NCBI RefSeq assembly: GCF_004136015.1
Contig: NZ_CP024866.1
Coordinates: forward strand, 2,486,951-2,506,202
Length of the DNA: 19,252 nucleotides
Direction: 5' to 3'
Origin: Pseudomonas sp. ACM7
GTDB taxonomy: Bacteria; Pseudomonadota; Gammaproteobacteria; Pseudomonadales; Pseudomonadaceae
A program made the translations under genes and the position numbers. The notes under the pieces were generated by a model. The model did no database searches and was not told the DNA's origin. It saw only the letters and a list, made by a program, of their open reading frames with translations. This document shows positions 1 through 8,938 of the stretch, in pieces. The first letter of the stretch is position 1, and every line of letters starts with the position of its first letter.

Positions 1-1740
1 TACACCGCCACCGTCGGCGCGCCGGTCACCGGTTCACCAGTGACGGTGTCGTTGGCCAACGGCCAGACCATCACCATCGACATCGGTAAAACCACCGGCA
101 CCGTGACCACCCTCGCACCCAACGATGCGCTGAACGGTCACACGCCGCTGACCAACGCCATCACCAACGTCAGCGGCGGTAACTACGAAAACCTGGTCGC
201 CGACAAAACACCGGTCAGCACCACCGTGACTGACACAGTCGACACCACCAACCTGTCGCTGAGTGCGAGCAACTCAGTCGCCGAAGGCGGCTCGATCGTC
301 TACACCGCGACCCTGACCAACGCTGCCGGCACACCCGTGACCGTGACGTTGAGCAACGGCGCCGTGATCACCATCGACGCCGGCAAAACCACCGGCACCG
401 CGACGGTTGATGCGCCGAAGGACGACGCTTATATCGACGCCGGCAAAGTCAGCGCCACGATCAGCACGGCCACTGGTGGCAACTTCGAGAACCTGGTACC
501 GAGCACGGTTCCGGCAGTGACCGCGGTCACTGACACCATCGATACCTCGACCGTGACCCTGAAAGCCACTGAGTCGGCAGCTGAAGGGGGCACCGTCACC
601 TACACCGCCACTGTCGGCGCGCCGGTCACCGGTTCACCAGTGACGGTGTCGTTGGCCAACGGTCAGACGATCACCATCGAAGTCGGTAAAACCACCGGCA
701 CCGTGACCACCCTCGCACCCAACGATGCGCTGAACGGTCACACTCCGCTGACCAACGCCATCACCAACGTCAGCGGCGGTAACTACGAAAACCTGGTCGC
801 CGACAAAACACCGGTCAGCACCACCGTGACTGACACAGTCGACACCACCAACCTGTCGCTGAGTGCGAGCAACTCAGTCGCCGAAGGCGGTTCGATCGTC
901 TACACCGCGACCCTGACCAATGCTGCCGGCACTCCGGTGACCGTCACGCTGAGCAACGGCGCCGTGATCACCATCGACGCCGGCAAAACCACTGGCACCG
1001 TGACGGTTGATGCGCCGAAGGACGATGCTTACATCGATGCTGGCAAAGTCAGCGCCACGATCAGCACCGCCACCGGTGGCAACTTCGAGAACCTGGTACC
1101 AAGCACGGTTCCGGCAGTGACCGCGGTCACTGACACCATCGATACCTCGACCGTGACCCTGAAAGCCACTGAGTCGGCAGCTGAAGGTGGCACCGTCACC
1201 TACACCGCCACCGTCGGCGCGCCGGTCACCGGTTCACCAGTGACGGTGTCGTTGGCCAACGGCCAGACCATCACCATCGACATCGGTAAAACCACCGGCA
1301 CCGTGACCACCCTCGCACCCAACGATGCGCTGAACGGTCACACGCCGCTGACCAACGCCATCACCAACGTCAGCGGCGGTAACTACGAAAACCTGGTCGC
1401 CGACAAAACACCGGTCAGCACCACCGTGACTGACACAGTCGACACGACCAACCTGACTCTGAGCGCCAGCAACTCGGTGGCCGAAGGCGGCTCGATCGTT
1501 TACACCGCCACCCTGACCAACGCTGCCGGCACTCCGGTCACCGTGACGCTGAGCAACGGCGCCGTGATCACCATCGACGCCGGCAAAACCACCGGCACCG
1601 CGACCGTTGCCGCCCCGTCCGAAGACTTTTACAAAGACGCCGGCACGGTCCAAGCGAGCATCAGCACAGCCACCGGTGGCAACTTCGAGAACCTGGTTCC
1701 GAACAAAACGGCGGTCGTGACCAACGTCACCGACACCCTC
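1..1740 (+). repeat. Tandem 600-bp coding repeats of the LapA extender region
   Basis: Units start at 1, 601 and 1201 with an exact 600-bp period. Each unit encodes two different ~100-residue subrepeats; both contain a GKTTGT stretch and end in a GGNYENLV or GGNFENLV motif. Bases 1-245 and 1201-1445 are identical, while 601-845 differs from them at about six positions. The second half of the third unit (after 1445, and strongly after about 1610) diverges and leads into the Calx-beta domain. The array continues past the left edge, so total copy number is unknown. Confidence 0.95.
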
Positions 1741-4700
1741 GACAAGACCGAAGTCAGCATCACCGGCAGCACCTCGGTAACCGAGGGCCAGACCGCCAGC
1801 TACACCGTCAGCCTGACTAACCCGGCGCAGACTGAAGTCACTCTGAAAATCGTCTACAGCGGCACCGCCGCTGACGGTTCGGATTTCACCGGCGTATACA
1901 CCGTGAAGATCCCGGCGGGCGCCAGCAGCGCGAGTTTCAACGTCGCGACCCTGGACGACAGGATCACCGAGGGCACTGAAAACTTCGTGGTCAAGATCGA
2001 CTCGGCCACCGGTGGCAACTTCGAGAACCTGGCGATCAGTGCGTCCAACGGCAGCGTCAGCACCTCGATCATCGACAACGACGCGCCGCCGGTGCTCGAC
2101 CTGGATGCCAACAACTCCAGCGGCGCCACCGGTGCCAACTACAACGTGACGTTCACCGAAGGCATCACCGGCCAAGGAGTATCGATCGGCGACACCGACC
2201 TGAAAATCACCGACCCGGACAGCACTCTGCTGACCGGCGCGACCATCGTGCTGACCAACCGTCAGGATGGTGATGCGCTGAACCTGGGCAACAGCGTCAA
2301 CGGCATCACCATCAATGCCAACAGCACGAATGGCACGGTCACGCTGACCCTGTCCGGTAACGCGACACTTGCCGACTACATGCAGCAGATCAAGAACATC
2401 AGCTTCACCAACAACAGTGAGGATCCGAGCAGCGTGCCGCGGATCATCACCGTGACGGTCACTGATGGCAGCAACTACTCCAACACCGCGACCACCACCG
2501 TCAACGTAGTCGGCGTGAACGACGCACCGATCGCCGCACCGGTTAACGTCACCGGCACCGAAGACACGCCGCTGATCCTCGGCTGGTCGACCTTCGGCGT
2601 CAGTGATGTCGACAGCACCGCCGCCAACCTCGGTGTGAAAATCACCCAGCTGCCGGGCGAAGGCAAATTGCAATTCCTGGCCACCGACGGCAAGACCTGG
2701 ACCGATGTTACGAACAACCAGACGTTCAGCAAGGCTGACATCGACGCTGGCAAGTTGCGCTTCCTGCCGGATACCAATGAGTCCGGCAGCGACGGCTACA
2801 ACCCCGGCCTGGGCAACATCAAGGCCGACTACGCACAGATCCAATTCCAGCCAACCGACGGCTCGCTGCTGGGCAACACCGGCACAATCAAAATCGACAT
2901 CACACCCGTGGCCGACGCCCCGTCCCTGAGTGTTGCCGACAACAGCGTCAAATCCACAGGCCTGATCAAGGAAGTCTGGACCGGCCTGCCGCTCGGCACC
3001 GATGGCAGCGGCGCAGCCACTGGTACGCTGAAAAGCATCATCGACGGTGCGGGCAAACCAAACTCCAGTAGCACGGTGACCAACGTGCAGTCCGACGGCA
3101 GCGTCGCGGCTGGCACGGCTTCGAAAACCTCCGGCCTGATCTACCTCGAAGCCGGCAAGACTTACACCTTCAGCGGCACCGGCGATGACAGCCTTTTGGT
3201 GACCATCGGCGGTAAAAACGTGGCGGCCACGACGTGGGGCGCGGGCGGCAAACTGAACGGTTCGTTCACCCCGACCACCAGCGGTTATTACACCCTGGAC
3301 ATTTACCACCACAACCAGAGCGGCCCGGGTAGCTATGACGTCAACCTGTCGGTCAACGGCAGTGCCGCGGTCGACCTGAGCAGCGCCGGCGTGCCGCTGT
3401 ACACCGGCGTGGCGGACCTTGCCGCTTCCGGCGTGACGGTGTCCGATTTGCACGGCACCAGCGGCGAAGGCTACTACGAAGGCTACAAACTCAATGAAGC
3501 CGCGGAAGGCACCAGCGTTCATCTGTCCGCGATCAAGACGGCCCTGACGGATATCGACGGCTCCGAAAGCCTGAGCGTGAAGATCAGCGGCATCCCGGCG
3601 GGCTCAGTACTGACCGATGGCGCCGGCCACACGTTCACCGTCAGCGCGACGTCCGGCGAAGCCAACGTCACGGGCTGGAACCTCGGCACCCTGACCGTCA
3701 CTCCGCCGCCGTACTACAACGGCCAGTTCAACCTGACCGTGACCTCGACCTCCACCGAGTCACTCGGCGGTTCGGCGCAAAGCACCGCGACGATCCCGGT
3801 CACGGTTTACCCGGCGGTCTACAACGCCGTCACCGCCACGGCGGCTGACGACACCATCAGCGGCACTGACGGCAACGACATCATGGTTGCCGACATCGGC
3901 GGGCTGACCGTGGTGCCGGGCACCAACTACAACATTGCGTTCATGGTCGACAGCTCGGGCAGCATGAGCGCGTCGTCGATCAACTCAGCCAAGGACTCGC
4001 TGACCTCGGTGTTCAACACCCTCAAGCAGAGCATGGGCGGCAATTCAGGGACGGTGAACATTTTCCTCGCGGACTTCGATAACCAGGTCAACAAGTCTGT
4101 TTCGGTGAACCTGAACGATCCGAATGCGCTGATCCTGCTCAAAGCGGTGCTGGATTCGATGGCTTCCGGCGGCGGCACCAACTACGAGGACGTGTTCAAA
4201 ACCACGGCTAACTGGTTCCAGAGTGCCGACGCGATGGCCAACACCGGTGCGAAGAACCTGACGTACTTCATCACCGACGGCAAGCCGACCTACTACCAGA
4301 GCGGCGAGCAAACCAACCCGACCTTGTTCGGCAATGTGAAGCTCGATGACGTCATTACCACCACCAATTACAAATTGGGGCAGACCTATTCCAGCTACCT
4401 GGACAGCACTCACTACCTGACCATCGACAGCGCCGGCAATGTCACGCTGCAGACTCAGAAAAACTCGGGGCGCTGGAACAGCGACGAACTGGGCACCCTC
4501 CATGCCGAGGGTAACGGCACGTACGAGCTGTCCTATCACGATGGTACCGGCAGCAGCACCGACTCCACTGCCATCAACAACTCAACCAGCAGTTTCACAT
4601 TGCTGAATAACGTGTCGACGGTGGAAGCGATCGGCCTGAACAAGGACGTCACCCTCGGCGACCTCAAGCCGTACGACTCGGATCAAACGCCACAAACCAA

Positions 4701-5460
4701 CATCGACCCGAAAGACCTGGCCAACTCGATCATCGGTCACACCGAAGCGACGCAACCAGGTTCCGACACGGTCAATGGCGGTGACGGCAACGACATCCTG
4801 TTCGGCGACCTGGTGAGCTTCAACGGTGTCTCCGGTGAGGGTTATCAGGCCATGCAGGCGTTCGTCGCCCAGCAAACCGGCGTAGATGTCAGCAAAGTCA
4901 CCACCAGCAACGTGCACCAGTTCATCACCGAGCACTACACCGCGTTCGATGTGTCCGGGGCGCATGACGGTAATGACTCGCTGCTGGGCGGTGCCGGCAA
5001 TGACATTCTCTTCGGCCAGGGTGGCAACGACCTTCTCGACGCCGGCAAGGGCAATGACATCCTGCTCGGTGGCAGCGGTAACGACTCGCTGATGGGCGGT
5101 CAGGGCAACGATATTCTGATCGGTGGTTCGGGTGCCGACACCTTCGTCTGGAAGGCTGGCGACACCGGCAGCGACGTGATCAAGGACTTCAAGGCCAGCG
5201 AGGGCGACCGCATCGACTTGCGCGATCTGCTGCAGGGTGAAACCGGCAGCACCATCGACAACTTCCTGAAGATCACCACCGTGGATGGTGTTTCGTCCCT
5301 GCAAGTCAGCTCCGCCGGCAAATTCAACGGCGCCGACGCCGCAGCGGCAGCACCGGATGTGACGATCAAGCTGGAAGGCAACAACTGGTCCAGCGCCAAC
5401 ATTAACTCGTTGATTGCCGGCAGTGACCCGACCATCAAAATCGATCACAACAACAGCTGA
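1..5460 (+). CDS. lapA: LapA-type giant RTX adhesin, C-terminal part (5' end outside window)
   Basis: The frame is open from base 1 to the TGA at 5458-5460 (1819 codons), so the start lies upstream. LapA is a cell-surface adhesin exported by the LapBCE type I system; it drives irreversible attachment and is released by LapG. In order: alternating ~100-residue Ig-like repeats (1-1740); a Calx-beta-like domain (about 1741-2085); cadherin-like domains (about 2090-2930 and 3480-3810); a PA14-like beta module (about 2960-3400); a vWA domain (about 3928-4350) with MIDAS motif DSSGS at 3949 and later Thr and Asp; RTX nonapeptides of the GGxGNDxL type (one at about 4777, a block at 4983-5145); then the C-terminal secretion region. 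A 58-residue insert separates the first RTX unit from the block. The converging lapG-lapD pair supports LapA rather than another RTX adhesin. The LapG cleavage site is N-terminal and not visible. Confidence 0.93.
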   Translation, partial: YTATVGAPVTGSPVTVSLANGQTITIDIGKTTGTVTTLAPNDALNGHTPLTNAITNVSGGNYENLVADKTPVSTTVTDTVDTTNLSLSASNSVAEGGSIVYTATLTNAAGTPVTVTLSNGAVITIDAGKTTGTATVDAPKDDAYIDAGKVSATISTATGGNFENLVPSTVPAVTAVTDTIDTSTVTLKATESAAEGGTVTYTATVGAPVTGSPVTVSLANGQTITIEVGKTTGTVTTLAPNDALNGHTPLTNAITNVSGGNYENLVADKTPVSTTVTDTVDTTNLSLSASNSVAEGGSIVYTATLTNAAGTPVTVTLSNGAVITIDAGKTTGTVTVDAPKDDAYIDAGKVSATISTATGGNFENLVPSTVPAVTAVTDTIDTSTVTLKATESAAEGGTVTYTATVGAPVTGSPVTVSLANGQTITIDIGKTTGTVTTLAPNDALNGHTPLTNAITNVSGGNYENLVADKTPVSTTVTDTVDTTNLTLSASNSVAEGGSIVYTATLTNAAGTPVTVTLSNGAVITIDAGKTTGTATVAAPSEDFYKDAGTVQASISTATGGNFENLVPNKTAVVTNVTDTLDKTEVSITGSTSVTEGQTASYTVSLTNPAQTEVTLKIVYSGTAADGSDFTGVYTVKIPAGASSASFNVATLDDRITEGTENFVVKIDSATGGNFENLAISASNGSVSTSIIDNDAPPVLDLDANNSSGATGANYNVTFTEGITGQGVSIGDTDLKITDPDSTLLTGATIVLTNRQDGDALNLGNSVNGITINANSTNGTVTLTLSGNATLADYMQQIKNISFTNNSEDPSSVPRIITVTVTDGSNYSNTATTTVNVVGVNDAPIAAPVNVTGTEDTPLILGWSTFGVSDVDSTAANLGVKITQLPGEGKLQFLATDGKTWTDVTNNQTFSKADIDAGKLRFLPDTNESGSDGYNPGLGNIKADYAQIQFQPTDGSLLGNTGTIKIDITPVADAPSLSVADNSVKSTGLIKEVWTGLPLGTDGSGAATGTLKSIIDGAGKPNSSSTVTNVQSDGSVAAGTASKTSGLIYLEAGKTYTFSGTGDDSLLVTIGGKNVAATTWGAGGKLNGSFTPTTSGYYTLDIYHHNQSGPGSYDVNLSVNGSAAVDLSSAGVPLYTGVADLAASGVTVSDLHGTSGEGYYEGYKLNEAAEGTSVHLSAIKTALTDIDGSESLSVKISGIPAGSVLTDGAGHTFTVSATSGEANVTGWNLGTLTVTPPPYYNGQFNLTVTSTSTESLGGSAQSTATIPVTVYPAVYNAVTATAADDTISGTDGNDIMVADIGGLTVVPGTNYNIAFMVDSSGSMSASSINSAKDSLTSVFNTLKQSMGGNSGTVNIFLADFDNQVNKSVSVNLNDPNALILLKAVLDSMASGGGTNYEDVFKTTANWFQSADAMANTGAKNLTYFITDGKPTYYQSGEQTNPTLFGNVKLDDVITTTNYKLGQTYSSYLDSTHYLTIDSAGNVTLQTQKNSGRWNSDELGTLHAEGNGTYELSYHDGTGSSTDSTAINNSTSSFTLLNNVSTVEAIGLNKDVTLGDLKPYDSDQTPQTNIDPKDLANSIIGHTEATQPGSDTVNGGDGNDILFGDLVSFNGVSGEGYQAMQAFVAQQTGVDVSKVTTSNVHQFITEHYTAFDVSGAHDGNDSLLGGAGNDILFGQGGNDLLDAGKGNDILLGGSGNDSLMGGQGNDILIGGSGADTFVWKAGDTGSDVIKDFKASEGDRIDLRDLLQGETGSTIDNFLKITTVDGVSSLQVSSAGKFNGADAAAAAPDVTIKLEGNNWSSANINSLIAGSDPTIKIDHNNS

Positions 5461-5471
5461 TCCAACGAAAA

Positions 5472-5496
5472 ACGGCCGCCCTTATGGGGCGGCCGT
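5472..5496. terminator. Terminator-like hairpin after lapA
   Basis: A perfect 10-bp GC-rich stem (ACGGCCGCCC / GGGCGGCCGT) with loop TTATG lies 11 bases after the lapA stop. An A-run precedes it and only a short TTT (5501-5503) follows, so it would work at best weakly as an intrinsic terminator on the plus strand, and could also act on the minus strand. Confidence 0.7.
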
Positions 5497-5608
5497 CACG
5501 TTTGCGCCCAACACCCCGGTGACGATTTCGTCGCCGCACCGCATACTCGCGTCCAGTTGGCCTATGCTGCTGACAGCATGACGCTGGTCCATTTCCGAGG
5601 GATGTTCA

Positions 5609-5947
5609 ATGTTCTACGTGCAACGCGATGCGCAAGGTCAGTTAGTGCGCGTGGAAGCCGCGGCCTACGCCGAGGCCACGGAAACGCTGCCAGCCGACCA
5701 CCATGAAATCCAGGCCTGGTACGCCAACGAGGTAGTGGAAACCAGTCTCAAACAGCTCAAGCAGAGCGACCTGGAAATGATCCGGGTACTCGACGACTTG
5801 ATCCAGGTGTTGACCAGCAAGGGGGTGATCCGCGTCACCGACCTGCCGGCCGCCGCCCAGGCCAAGCTGATGGACCGGTCACACGCCCGTGAAGCGTTGG
5901 GTGGGTTGAGTCAATTGATCGATGATGATGAGACGGGGTTGATCTAG
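5609..5947 (+). CDS. Small conserved-looking protein of unknown function between lapA and lapD
   Basis: This 112-residue protein starts at ATG 5609 behind a good ribosome site (CGAGGGA, 5596-5602). It is acidic and mostly helical in composition, with no signal peptide, no membrane segment and no metal motif. The middle (about residues 45-75) looks amphipathic, with Leu/Ile spacing that could form a helical hairpin or dimer; the C-terminus is strongly acidic (DDDE). From memory, similar small proteins sit next to lap genes in P. fluorescens and are sometimes labelled tryptophan synthase subunit beta in databases; nothing in the sequence supports that enzyme, since it is far too short and has no PLP-binding motif. 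It is transcribed toward lapD. A 6-bp hairpin (ATGCTG-CTGA-CAGCAT, 5564-5579) lies just upstream and may be regulatory. I assign no function. Confidence 0.8.
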   Translation: MFYVQRDAQGQLVRVEAAAYAEATETLPADHHEIQAWYANEVVETSLKQLKQSDLEMIRVLDDLIQVLTSKGVIRVTDLPAAAQAKLMDRSHAREALGGLSQLIDDDETGLI

Positions 5948-5970
5948 CGCCCCGTTGTTGTCTGTACGGA

Positions 5971-6101
5971 CGCCTTCGCGAGCAAGTCGAATCGTCGCAC
6001 CGCCGCTCCCACATTAGATCTTCAGCGAACACAGCATGTGTGAGCAGCCGAGATTCAATGTGGGAGCGGCGGTGCGACGATTCGACTTGCTCGCGAAGGC
6101 G
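5971..6101. repeat. Long REP-type inverted repeat (REPIN) between the small gene and lapD
   Basis: Two perfectly complementary 45-bp arms (5971-6015 and 6057-6101) flank a 41-base centre. The arms begin and end like the common Pseudomonas REP core (GTGGGAGC ... GCTCGCGAAGG), but carry an internal segment (GGCGGTGCGACGATTCGACT) in place of the usual short middle. The element lies between the converging small gene and lapD, where it could form a strong hairpin in both transcripts and serve as a bidirectional barrier. Confidence 0.88.
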
Positions 6102-6129
6102 GACTGATTGACGATTCAGCTATGAAGCC

Positions 6130-8076
6130 TTACTTCCAAGGCTTCGGCTCACCAAACAACTGCCCCTGAACCCCATACAACCCCATCTCACGAATCACCA
6201 TCAACTCCCCTTCCGTCTCGACCCGCTCGGCAATCAACGGCAAATCGATGCTGTGCGCCGCCCGCTGAATCGCCTCGATGAACAGGCGCTTGTCGCTCTC
6301 CTGATCAATCGCCCGGATGTAACTGCCGTCGATCTTCAGATACGCCAACCCAAGCCGCGCCAGGTTGCCGATCATGCTGAAGCGCCCGCCAAAGCGTTGC
6401 AGGCTCAGGGAGAACCCGAGTTCGTGCAGGCGTCGCGTCAGCTCTTCCAGCATGGCTTGCTCCGGCAACTGCTCCTCACCGATTTCCAGGGTCAATCGCT
6501 CCCCGAGATCCGAATGCTGACGCAGGATTTCGAAGACTTTATTCAATGCCTGCGGATCGGTCAGCGTCGCTGAAGACAGGTTCAGCGCCAGCGACTCTTT
6601 ATGGTCGGCCATCTGCTCAAGTACCCGCTCCAACATCAGCCGATCAAGCCGCGCGGTCCAGCCAAAGCGCTCGAGCCACGGCAGGAAGCGTCCGGCGGGA
6701 ATGGTCTGGCCCTCGGCGTCGATCAAACGCGACAGCACCTTGTAATGCAGCACCAACTGCGTGTCCTGGGCAGCCACCACCGGCTGGAAATACAGCTCGA
6801 AACGCTGCTGGCTCAACGCCTGTTCCAGTAAGTTGTGCCAGGCATGATGGTCGTCGCCGACGCTGGCCGACGCGCTGTGATCCAGGCAGACCCAGCTCGA
6901 ATCGCCCTGGCCTTCCGCCTGAGCCAACGCCTGATCGCCCAGCCCGAGCACCGCTTGCGGGGAGTCGCCATAAACAAACGGTGCCAGCCCGATCGAGGCC
7001 ACCGAGGCCACATCGGTGGCGCCCGTCGCGTGCAGGCTCGCCAAGGCACTGTCGAGGTTCTGCGCCAGTTGCAGCGCTTCTTCGCGCACCAGCCCCGGCG
7101 CCAGCACGGCGAACTCACCGCCGCGAATCCGCGTCACGAGGTTCAGGGTTTCCGGGTATTTGGCGCACTCTCGGGACAACTGCTCGCCAACCGCTTTCAA
7201 CAACTGGTCAGTGCGTTGACCGCCCAACCGCTGGTTCAACCCGGCCAGGTCCCTGACCCGCAATAGCAGCAAATAACCGGAACTCGCCTGCTCCGGATTG
7301 CTCACTCGGGCGTTCAATTGCATTTCGAAATAACGACGGTTGGCCAGCCCCGTCAGGTTGTCCTGATAGGACTCGGCCCGCAGCTTTTCACTGCGCTCGG
7401 CCTGTTCCTGGAACAGCGCTTTAAGCTTCTCGACCATCTGGTTCATGGCCTGCACGACTCGCCGCAGTTCCGGCGTGCGCGGCAGTTGCGGCAGGCTGAG
7501 GAATTCGCGGCGAGCGATGGCGTGGGATTGCTTGACCATGTAATCCAGCGGTTTCAGTTGCCGGCGCAACAACAGCGCGCCCAGCACCGCGCTCACCGCA
7601 CCGCAGATCAGCAACCAGCCAAGACTGCCCAGCGCGCTCTGCCAGAGTTTGGCCAACGCGAACATCGGATGGCTGACCACTTCGACCCGCGCCGCCTGCT
7701 CCCAGCCACGGCTAACGAGGGCATCACCACCGGCCGCTTCCAGCCCGATCATTTTGACGAACCAGTCCGGCACGTTGTTCACCGCTGGAATGCCGCTACG
7801 CTCGACGATGGTCTGATCAGTCTTGAGGTCGACCACGCGGATGCTCGCGTAATAACCGCTGTCGAAGATCGAACTGACCAGCAACTCGACCATCGCCGGA
7901 TCGTCGATGTTCGGTGTCAGGGACAGCGCCAATGCCGTCGCGGCGTCCTGGGCGTGGGAGCGCAACTGGTTGACGTATTGGGTGCGCGAGCTTTCCAGAC
8001 TGACCACGAAGCTACCGGTGAAGGCGATCACCAGGAACAGACAGATAGCGATCAACAGCTGTTTGAACAAGGACAT
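6130..8076 (-). CDS. lapD: LapD: inner-membrane c-di-GMP receptor controlling LapG
   Basis: A 648-residue protein. LapD binds c-di-GMP with a catalytically dead EAL domain and, when bound, holds the protease LapG on its periplasmic domain, so LapA stays on the surface. Visible in order: TM1 (about 7-27); a periplasmic domain with W125, the Trp known to be needed for LapG binding; TM2 (about 150-170); HAMP (about 171-225); a degenerate GGDEF reading RGGEF at 318-322; and a degenerate EAL reading KVL at 446-448. F566 and E617, known c-di-GMP contact and control residues in Pf0-1 LapD, are at the same numbers here. It therefore should have neither cyclase nor phosphodiesterase activity. The start at ATG 8076 has an upstream GGAG that lies beside the lapG stop, 14 bp away, so lapG and lapD form an operon. 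Confidence 0.96.
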   Translation of the reverse strand: MSLFKQLLIAICLFLVIAFTGSFVVSLESSRTQYVNQLRSHAQDAATALALSLTPNIDDPAMVELLVSSIFDSGYYASIRVVDLKTDQTIVERSGIPAVNNVPDWFVKMIGLEAAGGDALVSRGWEQAARVEVVSHPMFALAKLWQSALGSLGWLLICGAVSAVLGALLLRRQLKPLDYMVKQSHAIARREFLSLPQLPRTPELRRVVQAMNQMVEKLKALFQEQAERSEKLRAESYQDNLTGLANRRYFEMQLNARVSNPEQASSGYLLLLRVRDLAGLNQRLGGQRTDQLLKAVGEQLSRECAKYPETLNLVTRIRGGEFAVLAPGLVREEALQLAQNLDSALASLHATGATDVASVASIGLAPFVYGDSPQAVLGLGDQALAQAEGQGDSSWVCLDHSASASVGDDHHAWHNLLEQALSQQRFELYFQPVVAAQDTQLVLHYKVLSRLIDAEGQTIPAGRFLPWLERFGWTARLDRLMLERVLEQMADHKESLALNLSSATLTDPQALNKVFEILRQHSDLGERLTLEIGEEQLPEQAMLEELTRRLHELGFSLSLQRFGGRFSMIGNLARLGLAYLKIDGSYIRAIDQESDKRLFIEAIQRAAHSIDLPLIAERVETEGELMVIREMGLYGVQGQLFGEPKPWK

Positions 8077-8090
8077 CTGAGCGCGTGCTC

Positions 8091-8780
8091 CTAGTTAGTC
8101 GTCTCGACCGGGAAACCTTCGGCCTGCATTTTCTTCAACACATCCTGCCAACGAGACAGGCGTTTGGTGTCACCGACTTTCTTGTTGCCCTTGGCGCCCG
8201 GCAACCACAACCCTTCGGCATTAAAAGAGTACACCGGCAGCAAATCGGATCGTTGGCTGGCCGGTTTGATCGCATCGATCAGGCTGTCGAGTACCAGCGG
8301 CATGGCCTCGGGGCTTGAGTAGTAGGTCAACACCATGTGCGCCCGATTCAGGCGCAAGGCCTTGACGTACGTGATGCGCAGCTTGTCACTGGCAACACCG
8401 AGATGACGCAGGCTGAAATACTTGGCGATCGCGTAATCTTCGCAATCGCCGGCGCCCTTCCACAGGGCCTCGATGGGTGTTTCCCAATAATCGACCTCGT
8501 GCCACAGGTCGATGTCTTCCTCGTAACGCATCTGCTTGTTGAAGAACTGGTTGACCAATTTAAGCTGTTCGAGCTCGCCAACTTGCTTTTGCGTGACCAA
8601 TAAGTGCTGCCAGGCATCAATGCGTGGCTGTCCTTCGCCCAATGGCCCGTACAATGCCTGCGCGCGACGGCTGATCAGCGAAAAATCCCAATCGGCATGC
8701 AGCCCGCCCAGCATAACGCCGGCCAGCAACGCGCAGCACAGCCAGCGCAAAGTCCGAGGGATCGCGAAACGTACCGCCAA
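8091..8780 (-). CDS. lapG: LapG: periplasmic calcium-dependent cysteine protease that releases LapA
   Basis: A 229-residue transglutaminase-like (bacterial BTLCP family) protease. It cleaves LapA near its N-terminus when LapD releases it at low c-di-GMP. The Cys-His-Asp triad is visible as C113 (in GDCEDYA), H148 (in RAHMV) and D165 (in VLDSL). D112 and E114 next to the Cys correspond to the calcium-binding pair described in P. fluorescens LapG. A hydrophobic N-terminal segment (about 11-27) followed by LHA looks like a Sec signal peptide. The start chosen is TTG at 8780: an in-frame stop five codons upstream (8796-8798) leaves no room for a longer protein, and a later start would destroy the signal peptide. 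The ribosome site in front is weak. It is the first gene of lapG-lapD. Confidence 0.94.
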   Translation of the reverse strand: MAVRFAIPRTLRWLCCALLAGVMLGGLHADWDFSLISRRAQALYGPLGEGQPRIDAWQHLLVTQKQVGELEQLKLVNQFFNKQMRYEEDIDLWHEVDYWETPIEALWKGAGDCEDYAIAKYFSLRHLGVASDKLRITYVKALRLNRAHMVLTYYSSPEAMPLVLDSLIDAIKPASQRSDLLPVYSFNAEGLWLPGAKGNKKVGDTKRLSRWQDVLKKMQAEGFPVETTN

Positions 8781-8938
8781 TGCGAGGCATCCAGGTCAGG
8801 CAGGTGGAAATCGGTCGATGGTGCAGGTTAGCCCGGTAAAAGACAATGGCACGGTGAGATCACTACTAGCGCGCTAAACTTTGTATGGCCGGTGCCATAA
8901 AAAACATCGCGGCCACGTCAGGGCGATCTTTTGTCCGT

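Noticed and set aside
1..1740. CRISPR-like or satellite array
   Set aside because: The repeats are long, in frame, directly abutting and encode adhesin domains; there are no short repeats with unique spacers.
1234..3522. 762-residue open frame on the minus strand inside lapA
   Set aside because: It is a mirror of the GC-rich repetitive lapA frame, lacks any recognisable domain and fully overlaps a secure gene. The minus frames at 4045-4539 and 4582-5448 are rejected for the same reason.
5609..5947. Tryptophan synthase beta subunit label for the small gene
   Set aside because: At 112 residues with no PLP lysine motif it cannot be TrpB; the name would be a propagated misannotation.
7318..8094. 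258-residue plus-strand open frame opposite lapD
   Set aside because: Antisense shadow of lapD; composition rich in Gln/His/Arg as expected from a reversed GC-rich frame.
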